A stretch of 64,000 bases of DNA from Abelmoschus esculentus (taxonomy: Eukaryota > Streptophyta > Magnoliopsida > Malvales > Malvaceae), in assembly GCA_035048815.1 (NCBI GenBank), contig JAUCBN010000024.1, positions 2,974,001 through 3,038,000 of the forward strand. Direction: 5' to 3'. The position numbers and the translations under genes were made by a program. Of the stretch, positions 48,113-59,417 are shown piece by piece. The notes beneath the pieces were generated by a model. It ran no database searches. It was not told the origin of the DNA and was given only the letters and a program-made list of their open reading frames with translations. Position 1 is the first letter of the stretch, and each line of letters opens with the position of its first letter.

Positions 48113-48469
48113 AAATTAATCTGAGACTCTATCCTATATTTTTATTTAATTATTCTGATTCGAATATGAAAAAAATTAATCTGCTAACACATCTTAAAAG
48201 ACCAGGAAATGAAGAAACTATTGTCACGATCAAACACTACATCCATATCCCTCATGATCACTGCCCCAAACAACCCAAGGCATCAACTTTTTCAACATGT
48301 TATGGTCTTAGGTTATCAAGGAACAAAGACCAGCTTCTAATTCGAATCTGTTTATTGTCTGAAATATTTTACATATCAATATAACATCTATGCTCAAAAT
48401 CCAAATGAATCAAGGGGATAACAACAAACCCATCGGAGACCCTCCCTTGGAAAATATTCGAGTCTTCGT

Positions 48470-51400
48470 TCATGCACGATCTTCGCTTACGTGGTTTGGA
48501 ACTTCGCTTTGACTATCAAGAGGCATGTACTGCGCCATTATAGCTCGGATTTCGGAGTCCATGTATGACTGCATAAGTAACAAAACAAATAAACATTACA
48601 AGAAGAAACTGAGATATATGCTAAAGGATTCAATGCACTGCAAAGGTCGATATAATGTGACGACTTACCCTCAATCTATGTTTGTAAACAAGATATGCAC
48701 CACCGCCAGTCATCGCCAAGCCGATTAAAATGACCCAAACAGCAGCCCATGCCGATCTTACTTCAGTACTAGTCTTACCTGTGATAGAGAAAGGAGTCGA
48801 CATCAAAACATTAACCGTATATTACATACTCGAAAACAAATAGCTTCCAGGCAAATCCTAGGTCCACCAACTCACTTATGCATGTATCATGGTCCCTCAT
48901 ATACAAAAGATCTCCGCTGCAAGTGCACTCGTAACTTCCCCATGTATTTTTGCAGCTACATTCAGGGCACTGGCAGGCTTTCTTCTCTTTGCATTCATCA
49001 ACATCTGCAAGATGACAAATGGCAGGAATATTAAATAACTTGATCCTTCTCCAAATGGCAGGCTTTCTTCTATATATTTTTATTGAATTTAAACGTATTA
49101 GTTTGTGTTCCTAATTACATCTCGAAACATGTATCATTCGAGAATTCACCTTCACAACTTCTGACACCGTCACCTTTGAACCCAGGAGGACACCGGCATT
49201 TGACGTCTCCAGCATCCTGTTCAAAGCAACGTTTAGAATTTAAACTATTCTCAAAAGGATGGTTAAGAAAATAATAGGAGCTTAGAAACTAACCAAACAA
49301 GCGGAGTATGAATGTCCGTCCTGTGATTTATGCCAACAACCTCCGTTGTTAATATTGCACCTTCCAGGTCCACTAGCTGAAGGGCGAAAAGAAAATAGCA
49401 TTACGAGAGAATAATATGCAGATATAAGATTGAAGACAAAAACAGGCAAAGAGTCCCCTTTCGATGAAGTTCTCTTATCTCTACAAACATACGACGATTG
49501 AAAAAATGTTGACGAGGGGCTTCAAACCAAGACAAAGAGTACGAACAACAAATCCGGCTTGGCCCATATCACGAGGCAGGTATCATAAAAAAAACATAGT
49601 TTTATTATTATGTTTCAAAAACTAACTTCGATGTAAAAGCTATATCAAGGGAAATGAAATTATCAACAATGAATCTCAATCCTCACCTTCACAGTGAGTA
49701 TAACCATCTCCTTTGAATTGCACAGCATCAACCAACGGACATTCACAGACTCTACCTCTAAAAGTATCCTGCGCGTATCAACATAGAGAAAGAGTTAATG
49801 ATGCCGTGAGTACGTAGAGAACCTCTATCGAAAAAGTTCTAATTTGTACCTTGCAAGCTGTGAGATTGGCTGCTTTATCTTGCCAACAACCACCATTGTT
49901 ATCCAAGCATTCATTTGTCTCCACATCTGCAACAGAAGAACCCACCATCATTTTGTTTCAAATAACCACACTTAAGTTGAACCGCTAAATTATGTCACTT
50001 CTGCTCATAGCAGGGTTTGGAAATCTAAGAAAATATCCCTTTTCCCTTGCCCTTAGTAAGTTTGGTCACTCAATTCTCTCTTGGAAGCTGATGACTACAT
50101 TCTATGCTAGCCCCTTAGAGACATCAGAATAAAAATATTTCACTTGCAAGAAAATATAAGACAAACGTACCACCGCTCAAACAAACAGCAGGTTCAGTGG
50201 TCACTTCAAAACCAGAACAGATGGCCTTTAGAACAGCACCTTTGGCCAACTTCCCTGTACAAAGATATGTCAGAAGGGAAAGCACTGAAATTGCATCTTT
50301 GAAAAATAGACATGAATACAAACCTCTATATTGTCGATTGTTGACGATAAGAGTAGGCAATATGGTAACATCACCCCTGGATCCTTTCCCCACCTATAGA
50401 AAGTGTTTCTTTTCAGTAAAGAGTCTTCCACAATAAGAGCTCCATAATGGTCATGGATGACAAGAAATACATTAAACCAAAAGTAGAAAAACATGAACAT
50501 CTAAGCATAAGAGAATTACTTGGGCATCTTGTTCTTCTTTCAGAACAGGATTATCGGCATCAGCATCAGGGTCCCCCATACATTTCTCTATCTTTTTACC
50601 GTCAAGCCCTAAATGAATAGTATGAGAATATCATGAACTAATTTCTAGTGATATTTTTATTCTTGAGGGTGCTATTAGCAGAAGATATAAGTGAAATTGG
50701 ATTCTTTCAATTAACTATTTACCAAGAGATTTGATAACCTCATCGGCACATTCCTTGTTATATTTTTTCTCCTTCATGGGGCATCTTATTTGAAAATCTG
50801 TCACATAGTCCCACCACAACCAAGCCTTCTTGGACTCATTTGCCACTCTGAAAACACATAGCTGCCTTAAGTTTTCAATAACAACATCTTTCCCCTCGTA
50901 ACCCGAGCTAAAATCTTGTTCGGGATCGGGTGCACAATATCTCCCATGGTTGATGCATTGAGATTTGCACTGTTTGCTGATGGTGAAAGCCTGAGGGCAG
51001 TACCAAGTTATATAATGGGGTGTGAATTGAGTATAACCCCCTTTCTCAAGTATCTGAGCAGCACCCTTGAAATCCTTCAAAAAACCCATCAGCATATCAC
51101 ATTTAACTCCACACTCATCATTGCTGTTGGACCATAACTCGTACTCCACACGATCATCAGGGTGTGGAACAGACTCACGCCAGTCAAGATTAACATTGAC
51201 CATATCCCCACCGCTGATTGCTTTCTTTAGAGCTTCACCAAAACTTTTCTGAATGAGGGCAGAAGGTATCGTTATGTTTTCGATGTATCTGGCAGATGAA
51301 CTATCCTCTTCAGGGGTGTCCATGGTTATTAAAGGCTCTTCCATATCATCCGCAACAAGCACAGCGGAAGCACCGGCCTTCTGCACATTCCAGACCTTTA

Positions 51401-52158
51401 AAGCAAAGAAGCAATCTGGGAAAACAACAAGAACACAGAGACATCAAATGCAGACTTGCATCGAAATGTCGAAACATCATATCATCACGGAGTACTAATT
51501 AGTATTTAGTATTCATACATCTATCAGGGAATGTATTAATTCCATATACTCGAAGATCTAGTCAAGCATCCTAATACAAAAGGACAAATATAGGCAATAT
51601 CATTCCAAATCAAACAAAGGGTAATCCATTAATAATCATAAGACCAATCAAAATTAAACTATACCCTAATTAAGGGGAAGAAAATAAGAGCTAAAAAGTC
51701 AATCCCAATTTCCAGAAAACAACTAGGATAAAAAGAGAAAAGGGCATCCTTCCAAGCAACTTGAGCCAGCTAAAACAAGAAAAATATATATTTTTTAAAA
51801 GTAAATCCAACAAAAATACTTAAAATTGCAAATCTAAGAAAAGAGTACCTCCACGATCAACCAAAACAAACGTGGGAAGAGAACCGGGCTTTGATTGAAA
51901 AGAAATCCCGAACTCATCGAAAGCCTTACAAGCCTTTTGGTTATCTTTAGGATAAACCACAGTACCAGCCATACTTCCCCCATATTGAGGTATCCCAAAG
52001 TTGCCAATTGCACTGTCGTACGTCCCCTTTATCTTCTCCGGTGAAGTCACCGACAAGCTGTTCTTTTCAACCACAAATCTCGCATCGCAGCTCCCGATAA
52101 CACACGACAACACGAAACTTAGAACAACGACATGTAATAATAATCTTCTTAGCTCCAT
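48470..52158 (-). CDS. Vacuolar sorting receptor (VSR/BP80 family)
   Basis: Twelve exons on the minus strand: 52158-51849, 51415-50723, 50608-50520, 50393-50324, 50254-50171, 49926-49850, 49768-49687, 49376-49294, 49216-49150, 49004-48876, 48778-48669 and 48568-48470. All phases agree, giving 630 aa, the normal family length. Order of parts: signal peptide (LLLHVVVLSFVLSCVIG), protease-associated domain (about 40-165), the VSR central domain (about 180-410, with ITWYCPQAFTISKQCKSQC), three EGF-like repeats with a Ca-binding DVDECKEK type, one transmembrane segment (about 570-592), and a short tail with the YMPL sorting motif at 612-615. VSRs carry vacuolar cargo with NPIR-like signals from the trans-Golgi/early endosome to the prevacuole. 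A start nine codons upstream (52185) is possible, but would place a charged stretch before the signal peptide. Confidence 0.97.
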
Positions 52159-53319
52159 CTCTTCCTTTCCTGTAAGGTGTTTCACACTTTGGGTACCTCA
52201 GTTTAAGGGAGACAGTCGATAAGAACTAGAAGATCGTGTCAAAAACATGAAAAAAGGACTTGGGGAAGCTCTGTTTTTTTTCTTTTCTGGGGAAAATAAA
52301 ACAAAGGGTAAAGAAATGGAAACTGCTGGGGAGTTTCTTGACTAAAAGCTTGGGAAAATCCCTATCTTTAACAGTAATACTCCTCTATCAACTCCCTGAA
52401 ATGGCTGCTAAAATTTGTTTTCAATTCCATCGGATCATTTTGTGGTGCTGTCGGATCTTGTCATCACATTAAATTTTCTTATTTATGTGCTTACTTACCC
52501 CAAATATATAAATAATTAGATTGTGTATTTTTTTTATAAATTTTAATTTTAATTATAAATTAAATTAAACTTATTTTTTATAATTTTTACTGAATTTTTA
52601 TTAAATTCATAAAAAATATTACTATTACAAGAATTCAAAAAAATTAAAAAAACAAAAAATATTTTCTATGGAGATAACATACCATCAAAATTCAGAAGCT
52701 TTCTAAATTTCTTTGTCTTTGTCCAATCGAGACACGTAATGGGTAAATAAGGAGTGATGAGCGATCCAAAATATCATGCAGAATATTCTGCTACCCAGGA
52801 GTGATTATATCGGTACACAACCATCATGGATCTAACCATCATTAACAACCGACAAAATCAGAAACTAGCGTCAATTCAAATCTCTGTAACAATTGTCTGT
52901 TAGGGTATACTGAATCATGCCACAAGGACAGATAAAATAAATCACAAAAAACAAAATAAAAAAACGTATCAGAAGGACAAAAAAACGCTTGTCATGAAGG
53001 CAGAGATTCTTATTAACATATAAAAAAATAAATAAATAATAATAATAAAATTTCGGTAATCGATAATTAATATAAAATAAATTATCGATCACCCGATTAG
53101 AAAACAAAAGAGAAGAACAACGACAATAAAAAAAACCTAAAATTTATTTGTTAAATGCCGACAAAAATATATGTTAATTATAAAATTCTTTTTACATCAA
53201 GATAATATAACTTGGTGAGTTAGGTTAGCCGATTCTCTTTAAATAATTAAATAATTAAAGAATATATTTATTTAATCATCTCAGATTATATGATTTGGCA
53301 ACATAAGAAACACGTGATC
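52159..53319. other. VSR promoter side and a dispersed repeat
   Basis: About 52159-52480 is the VSR 5' flank. The ORF on the other strand there is not a gene. About 52590-53010 is the dispersed repeat listed separately; the rest is AT-rich. Confidence 0.5.
52590..53010. repeat. Dispersed repeat of unknown type, copy 2 (sister at 7.0 kb)
   Basis: It runs from ACTGAATTTTTATTAAATTC to about GAGATTCTTATTAACA and aligns over its length with about 7010-7520 in the same orientation. It is shorter by a loss around the GGGGTGGGTATATAAC part of copy 1. It lies about 430 bp from the VSR start codon, on the promoter side. Confidence 0.65.
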
Positions 53320-54090
53320 ACTGATCCGGCATCGTGCTGTAAGTTTCTTTTAGGAATTTCATCGAACAGCTGCGTTGCCTTTGGAATATTTCGAGCAACA
53401 CAAACTCCATGAATCAGAGCAGTGATTGTCTCGAGTGTAGGCAAGCAATGGACCCGTTCCATTTCTTCAAGAAGCCGCAGACCATCCCCAAACGTCCCTT
53501 CTTACAGTAACCATTGATTCGGATGTTATACGTCATACCGTTCGGCCTAAAATCTCTTCAAACCATTTCGGGGTAAAAAAGTTCCATTGCAGTTACATCG
53601 CACGATTCCTTGAATCCCAAGAGCAATATATTCATGGTCTTGGTATTAGTCGGAACCCGAGAATGCACTCGATCTGGCCTCTTTCATCTCTCTCTCCGAG
53701 CAAAAAGCTCGAAGCAGAACATTGAACTCATCGGCGCCAAATCCCTCCCGGCAAAAACCTCAGTCTCCATCCTCTCGAATGCTTCGAGGGTATCTTCATA
53801 GGATTGGAATTTAGCAATTTTGATTAACATAATGCTCATCGGACATCGATTTAAGGGTAAGCAGGGAAGGATGTGAACGCTTCATATCTATCATCAATTC
53901 CCTAGCTTTATCGAAATAGCGCATCTGTGTGAGGATGTGGAACGTTTTTTCGAAAGCATCCACGGTGGGAGCGAGCTGGGAATGGTGGATGGATTTATGG
54001 AATAGTTGAAGAACTCAAGGCTTTTAATCCATTTGAGTGTGCCGCGAAGGAGTCGATTTCGGAGGGTAGAGGTGATTCCTAGAGGAGTGG
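53320..54090 (-). pseudogene. Pseudogene of a pentatricopeptide repeat (PPR) protein
   Basis: Read on the minus strand from 54090 down, the fragments in different frames are TSTLRNRLLRGTLKWIKSL, then FHILTQMRYFDKARELMIDM, then AKFQSYEDTLEAFERMET, then FNVLLRAFCSEREMKEA, then TMNILLLGFKESCDVTAMEL, then MTYNIRINGYCKKG, then LRLLEEMERVHCLPT, then IPKATQLFDEIPKR. These are successive PPR helices in the right order. At least four frame changes and stop codons interrupt them. The 5' end stops at a MITE (54090) and the 3' end stops without the last repeats. It recalls a mitochondrial PPR protein of the At3g61360 type (from memory). Confidence 0.85.
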
Positions 54091-54500
54091 ACAAGACCGA
54101 ATAACCAATCAATTTAAATATAATTGGTCTCAGTAATTATTGATTTTTTAAATTAAAGTTGATATCGGTCACATCGAATCTTAAATTTTAAAAACCAGTC
54201 CCGTTATTGGTGAAAATCGGTTTCAATACCGGATATTCGATCAATTAGTTTATTCTTAAAAAAATTAAGTAATTAGAGAAAAAATTAACCACCAATAATA
54301 ATATTAAATAATAAAACTAGAATATTGTAAACTTAAAAATTAAATTTTTAAGTTAATCATAAGTACATAAAGAGAAAGTTTGATAAAAAAATAAACAAAA
54401 AATAATAATATTGAGTATCCACAGGGTATAAGATCAAAAAATTAAGATTCAGTCTCAATTCCGATTATGACCGAGACTTAAGTTCGATATCGGATCTCCT
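54090..54500. mobile_element. Degenerate MITE, family copy 2 (sister at 5.9 kb)
   Basis: The words TTAAATTTTAAAAACCAGTC, CCCGTTATTGGTGAAAATCG, TACCGGATATTCGATCAATT and ACAGGGTATAAGATCAAAAA match the copy at 5881-6378 in the same order and direction. It begins immediately at the broken 5' end of the PPR pseudogene. Confidence 0.6.
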
Positions 54501-56195
54501 AATTCCTATCGCTGACGCCGATGTTGATCTCACTCAACCAACCGTCCTACACTGCTATCAATTGAGATTAAATCCTTTTGATTAACCAACCATTGCCCTC
54601 GCACCCGCCGGCGCCGATGCAGATCAACTGTGAACTTTTAGAGTTCAAACAAATATGTTAATTATAAGTATTTTAATGTAGTATTTTAGAATTTTATTTT
54701 ATATTTGTTTTATTTATGTTTTATGTTTAGAGGTGTTTTTATTTTGACGATTTTATTCAATATATTAGATTTTAATATAACGTACGACAGACAATACGGT
54801 AATCTATAAATTTTAATTTATATGAAAAAAATATTTTTTTAAAATTTTTTTATATCTGTTCTATAAATGAGACATTGAAAATAATTCATAAAATATTTTT
54901 AATTTTATTTTAAAATATAATTATCTATATTTTAAATTTTTAAAATTTTTAATATTTCCCGCTAATATCAGAATCCAAAATATTTTAACTTTTAAAACAA
55001 TTAATGAATCTTATACGTTGTTTTTCTAATATATATTTTTTTTATAAAACCATAAAAATATATATATATATATATATATAAATCATACTCTTACAAAGAA
55101 GATATAAGAATTCCATCAAACACCACTAATAACAATAAAAAATAACTCACAAAAATAGATAACAAGATATTCGTTTGAATAATTTTTATCATTATATTTA
55201 GAGACAGAGTCATAATTTAAGATTTAAAAAAATATAAATGATTAGAAATGAAAGAAATAAATTATAAATAAATTAAATTAAAAAAAATAAGAATAAAAGA
55301 CGATTGTTCCTTTCCGTTTTTATATATCTTCACCATTGATCATATATATATTTCTTTGTACAAAGAGGTTAATACATAATTAGTTGATACATTATAAGAT
55401 TTAATGTGTATATTAATATTTTACGGTTATTATTATCTATAAAACAAAACAACCTTAAATTAATTTTAAATTAAACGTTATATCGTAAATTTTCCCAGTC
55501 TTCTCTAAAATTATTAAATAAACCTTATTTATGACGTTATTTATAATTTTAATTAATTAATTTTATTTATCTCAGTTTTTTTTAAGACAAATTATATTTT
55601 TTATATATATAATTAAATAGTAAGTAATTATTAATTATTTAAAAATAAATAATTTTAATTATTTGAATCATAAATAACGGGACAATAAAATTCCTCTTCC
55701 TTGACCCAATAAAATCTAGTTTCCAAATAGAATACGAAGATCATTGTGTTTGTAATGATGATAAGCCGCGTAGAGCCGCCCCACTGGCCACTGCCGATGA
55801 GTCAGTCAACTCAAACCCTAACAAAATATGCTCAGCTGGATCACATCTCCTGCTTCTATGCTTTGACAAAGTCAAGTCCTTCGCCTAGTTTCTTCTTAAA
55901 CAAAAGTGGCAACCAGCTTGAATCTCCTGATGCTTATCCCAAATCCCACCATTCATAAAATTCAAAGCTTGTTAAAAGAAGGCTGGTAAATGCTAATCAT
56001 TGCAGTGTTGTGGAAAATTCACATTTGTCCATAGAAGAAAACACCACGACAAGACTTTTCATCGCAAGTTGTGTCTCTGTTTTTCTAGGAAACCATATGG
56101 GATTTGTCTGACCATTTCAACGCCATGGATTCATCCTCTATCCTTATCTCTTCGTGCTGGTCTACTCACCTTACTTTTCAACGACCAACCGCAGC
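54501..56195. other. Intergenic: AT-rich stretch with a TA microsatellite
   Basis: About 54500-54640 is somewhat GC-richer (CGCACCCGCCGGCGCCGATG) but has no long frame. About 54650-55700 is AT-rich, with a (TA)n run at 55058-55081. About 55740-56195 is the promoter side of the 107-aa gene. Its ORFs are not recognisable. Confidence 0.5.
55058..55081. repeat. (TA)n microsatellite
   Basis: Eleven or more uninterrupted TA units. Confidence 0.9.
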
Positions 56196-56203
56196 TATAA
56201 ATA
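56196..56203 (+). promoter_or_regulatory. TATA box of the 107-aa gene
   Basis: TATAAATA, 144 bp upstream of the start codon, with a purine-rich leader GAAAAACTTGAGAAGAAAAA between them. Confidence 0.65.
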
Positions 56204-56339
56204 CATCTTTCTCCCGGCCTGTCTTCTTGCAATCCTGCATTCCATAAGCATTTAGAAAACCCAGATTTTATTTTTGGTAGCTGAGTTCAGTTGCATAAGA
56301 AAAACTTGAGAAGAAAAAGGGTAAATTTAAGTTGTAGCC

Positions 56340-56663
56340 ATGGAAGGTTTAATTCCTTATCTGATCCATGCTATGAGGAAGCAAAAACCAAACCACCGGT
56401 ACCGGTCCATGTCCGTTGGGTCTAGCCGCGGATACCATCTGTTAATGGGACAGTCACCGGCGGAGTCAGTCGAAGGGTCGTCGCATAGGCGGACGAGGTC
56501 GGAGTTTCAGCCGCCGACGGTGGAGTTTTTCGAACAAAGGTCGAGTCTTGGTTTGCGTAGTCCGAAGGGAGACACCAATGGTGCTTCTTCTTCTTCTTCT
56601 TTAAACTACCCTTCGATGGCCGGCGGCTCGAAAGTCGGTTCGTACAGCAAAACTCGAAGGTGA
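56340..56663 (+). CDS. Plant-specific small protein, 107 aa, unknown function
   Basis: Intronless. It starts MEGLIPYLIHAMRKQKPNH and then has SMSVGSSRGYHLLMG and HRRTRSEFQPPTVEFFEQRS, followed by a Ser/Gly-rich tail. I recognise this arrangement (MEGLIP...KKQ..., YHLL, GSSHRRTRSxFQPPTxEFxEQR) as a small uncharacterised dicot family, often noted as stress-induced in transcript data, but I cannot give a symbol. RTRS is a likely basophilic kinase phosphorylation site. No signal peptide or membrane segment. A good TATA box and an ATG in CCATGG context support the start. Confidence 0.82.
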   Translation: MEGLIPYLIHAMRKQKPNHRYRSMSVGSSRGYHLLMGQSPAESVEGSSHRRTRSEFQPPTVEFFEQRSSLGLRSPKGDTNGASSSSSLNYPSMAGGSKVGSYSKTRR

Positions 56664-57026
56664 ATAACGTTCCGGTTTCGGATGTTCGACGACGACGACG
56701 ATTGACTTTGTAAAAGAAAAAGTAAAATATTGAAAGTGTTTGGCTTTAAAGATTTGTTTGTTTATTTTGTTTAGATTATCAGCAAGGGATGATTATCTTT
56801 GTAATTTAATTGTAAATTTAAACAGTTTTTATATTATTGTGAACAGGGATTAATTAATTTATGATTTTATTTTGTTTATTTTGGTTTCCAAATCGCATGC
56901 ATGATCTTTCTTTATTGAGCTTCGTAGAAAATCAGTACACCAAATACAGGTGTATAAATAAGTCCAACCACTGTAATTCTAGTGTCTCTACCCCCGCCCT
57001 GAGTATATGATTTTCCATTCCGCAAG
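56664..57026. other. Intergenic between the 107-aa gene and the porin gene
   Basis: The 3' UTR of the upstream gene is followed, without a clear break, by the leader of the porin gene. No other feature is seen. Confidence 0.5.
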
Positions 57027-58656
57027 ATGACAGAACCGGAAAATATCAGAACTCTGACATCTACGGCGGCCGGACAAGACTTTGCAAGCCACCGGAGGAA
57101 AAAGAAGAGGAGTCAAAGACACAAAAAGCAAGAACCAGCTGGACCAAGAATTTTCTCTGATTTTGGGAAGTTTGCCAATGGTTTGTCTCTCTGGTTTTTT
57201 GTTTCTAAAAGTAGTTTCATGGAGTTCTTGCAATGGCCAAGAAAGAAAGAAAGAAAGAAAGAATTCACATGGTTCTTGAAATGGCCAAGATTTGATCAAA
57301 TGCCAATCACCAATTACCTGTTTTAATCTTACTGCAAATCCTGATTCCATAATTGTTTTCATCTTCAAGATTTGCTGACAAAGGGATACTGCCATGACCA
57401 GATGCTGAGCATCACAACCCAGAGTTGTAATGGAGTGGTATGTCATGAAGCTTTCTGATCTTTGTTATATGTTGAAAAGAATTCTAGTTAGCAATAATCA
57501 CTTTGTGTTTTAAACCTAGTCTAATTATGTTATTAGGAGATTACTTGATAGTTAAGTTAATGAAAGCAAATACTTGTAATAGGTAAGATTAAGATTTCTT
57601 GTAAATTTTGTATTTCTCTCGTGTCGATGATATCGATTATGTTTACGCTCACAAATTGTAGTAACGGTTTCCAGATTGTAACTTCAAGGGCAGTGAGACA
57701 TCGAAGACTACCGACTGCAGACATTGGAGCAAGATATGAACATAAGAATGCTGCAATCCAAGTAAACATTGATACAAGATCAAGGGTATGTGCTTGTTTT
57801 TCTTTATTTATGTGCTTCTGAGCTTCATATTTTGAGAACTGATGTCAATTCTAAGCATTCTGTAATGACAGATTTCAACAGCACTCACCTTTGGGGGTAG
57901 GATTTTGCCATCAACAAACATTAAAGCTTCATTGATTTTTCCGGATTACAGTTCGAGCAACGTAAGGCTCGCATGATATGGACTACTGACTATGAGTTAC
58001 TGAATGTTTCGACTAATTCGATATGATGTGTTGGTTTCATTTGTGTTTCAGCTCAACCTCAAATTCCATCAATCCTTTAGGAATGCAGCTTTATCCCTCT
58101 CTGTAGGCCTGAACCAATCCCCTGACTTAACACTTTCAACAACTATTGGTACTTCCAGCATTGCATTCGGCATGGAGTCGAAGTATAATGCCGCTTATCG
58201 TGGTTTCACTCAGATTGATGGAGGCATTTCAGTCACTAACAGGCGTCATGAAGCTTCGATAATTCTGTATGTAACCTGTGTACCGCCATAAGGTGCTGTG
58301 CTATTATTGAGGAAACTTCAGTGCTTGAATGTTCATGTATGAATTTCAGGGCAGGAATGGGTGACATTCTAAGACTAACATATGCGTGTCATTTCCATCG
58401 ACCGAGGAAGATTTCCACCGTTGCAGAGGTCACCAGGAAGTTGTCCAACAAGAAGAATTACCTCGCGGTTGGAGTTTCATGCATTGTAGATAAGCTAACA
58501 ACAGCAAAGGCAACATTAAACAACCGGGGGAAGCTTCAGGCCCTCCTGGTCCATAAAATCAAACCGAACTCGAGCTTAAACATTTCTGTCGAATTCAATG
58601 TTAAAGCTCTAGATAAGATCCCCAGAATAGGATTGGCTCTTGCTCTCATTCTATGA
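57027..58656 (+). CDS. Divergent VDAC/mitochondrial outer membrane porin with N-terminal extension
   Basis: Six exons: 57027-57180, 57370-57437, 57675-57785, 57872-57961, 58052-58266 and 58350-58656, giving 314 aa. Without the first 37 residues it is about 277 aa, the normal VDAC length. The canonical beginning is GPRIFSDFGKFANDLLTKGY, with the first intron at the usual VDAC position. Later strands read STALTFGGRILPSTNIKASL, LNLKFHQSFRNAALSLSVGL and GKLQALLVHKIKPNSSLNIS, ending IGLALALIL. VDACs are 19-strand beta-barrels passing metabolites across the outer mitochondrial membrane. Odd points are the basic extension (SHRRKKKRSQRHKKQ), with no Met at the usual VDAC start, and a very divergent second and third exon. 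An AG just before 57027 leaves open that an upstream non-coding or coding exon exists. An AAAG microsatellite sits in intron 1. Confidence 0.85.
57238..57262. repeat. AAAG microsatellite in porin intron 1
   Basis: Five to six GAAA units. Confidence 0.8.
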
Positions 58657-59255
58657 TGGCTCTTTCTGAAGCAACAATGAGCTTAGACTGTAACATGTAC
58701 GCATTTCTATTCTTTTGGGATCGAATTAAGAAAAATCACAATCTTTCTCGGGAAAATCTTGAAAAACAGCCTACATGAGGACAAAGGCCTTACGTAGATG
58801 GCTTACCATTTTGATCCAAGTAGGCAAGTACCAATAAAGATCAGGCTCCTGCAACAAACTACAAGAAGATGTCTATAAAGGACCAGACCAGATTAGGTAC
58901 TAAAAAACAACCACAAACATGCACTAATTACTTTAAAGTCATAACAGAGTTTTCTCCATCCTGCAGTTGAAGTGGTCATTAATGACTGGAAATCTAGGAC
59001 TAGATTATAAGGGTCTGAAAGCTTCAGACTTTCAGTCATTCATGGAGATTAGCACAAGGTAACCAAAGAAACCCAACAAAGAACTGTCTTTACATTGATG
59101 TTTGAACTTTGAAATGTCATAACAAAATCTTATGCCCGGAAAGAAAATGGAATGCAAATCAAGTACAAGTTGCAGAAAACAAAAGGGTCTCTCATTTCAT
59201 CAAATTACAGAGAAATAAAAAAAATGTAAACCATTCTTGAAACCTTCAGTCTAAT

Positions 59256-59417
59256 TCAACTCCTCATAGCTATAAAACAGGATACGGCAGCCACAAGCAG
59301 CGTGAGAGCTAAGGAGCTGGCATCATCGAAAATGGCTGCAAATCTCAGTTCCTGCAAATCCCAGAGAGTGGAAACCATGAAACGTACACCATCAACAATC
59401 ATAAACAAGATTCCCAT
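59256..59417 (-). CDS. Weak 53-aa ORF with a C-terminal hydrophobic segment
   Basis: On the minus strand an ORF starts MGILFMIVDGVRFMVS and ends with a hydrophobic run (SSLALTLLVAAVSCFIA). An AG before GAACTGAGATTTGC could instead be a splice acceptor for a last exon. I recognise no family. A possible TATA (AATAAATAAAGG) lies about 230 bp upstream at about 59650. It may be a membrane microprotein, the last exon of an unseen gene, or chance. Confidence 0.2.
   Translation of the reverse strand: MGILFMIVDGVRFMVSTLWDLQELRFAAIFDDASSLALTLLVAAVSCFIAMRS

Noticed and set aside
53610..53801. 63-codon plus-strand ORF
   Set aside because: Antisense to the PPR pseudogene fragments.
57082..57446. Alternative ORFs on both strands at the porin first exon
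   Set aside because: Only the frame from 57027 joins the VDAC exons with correct splice phases.
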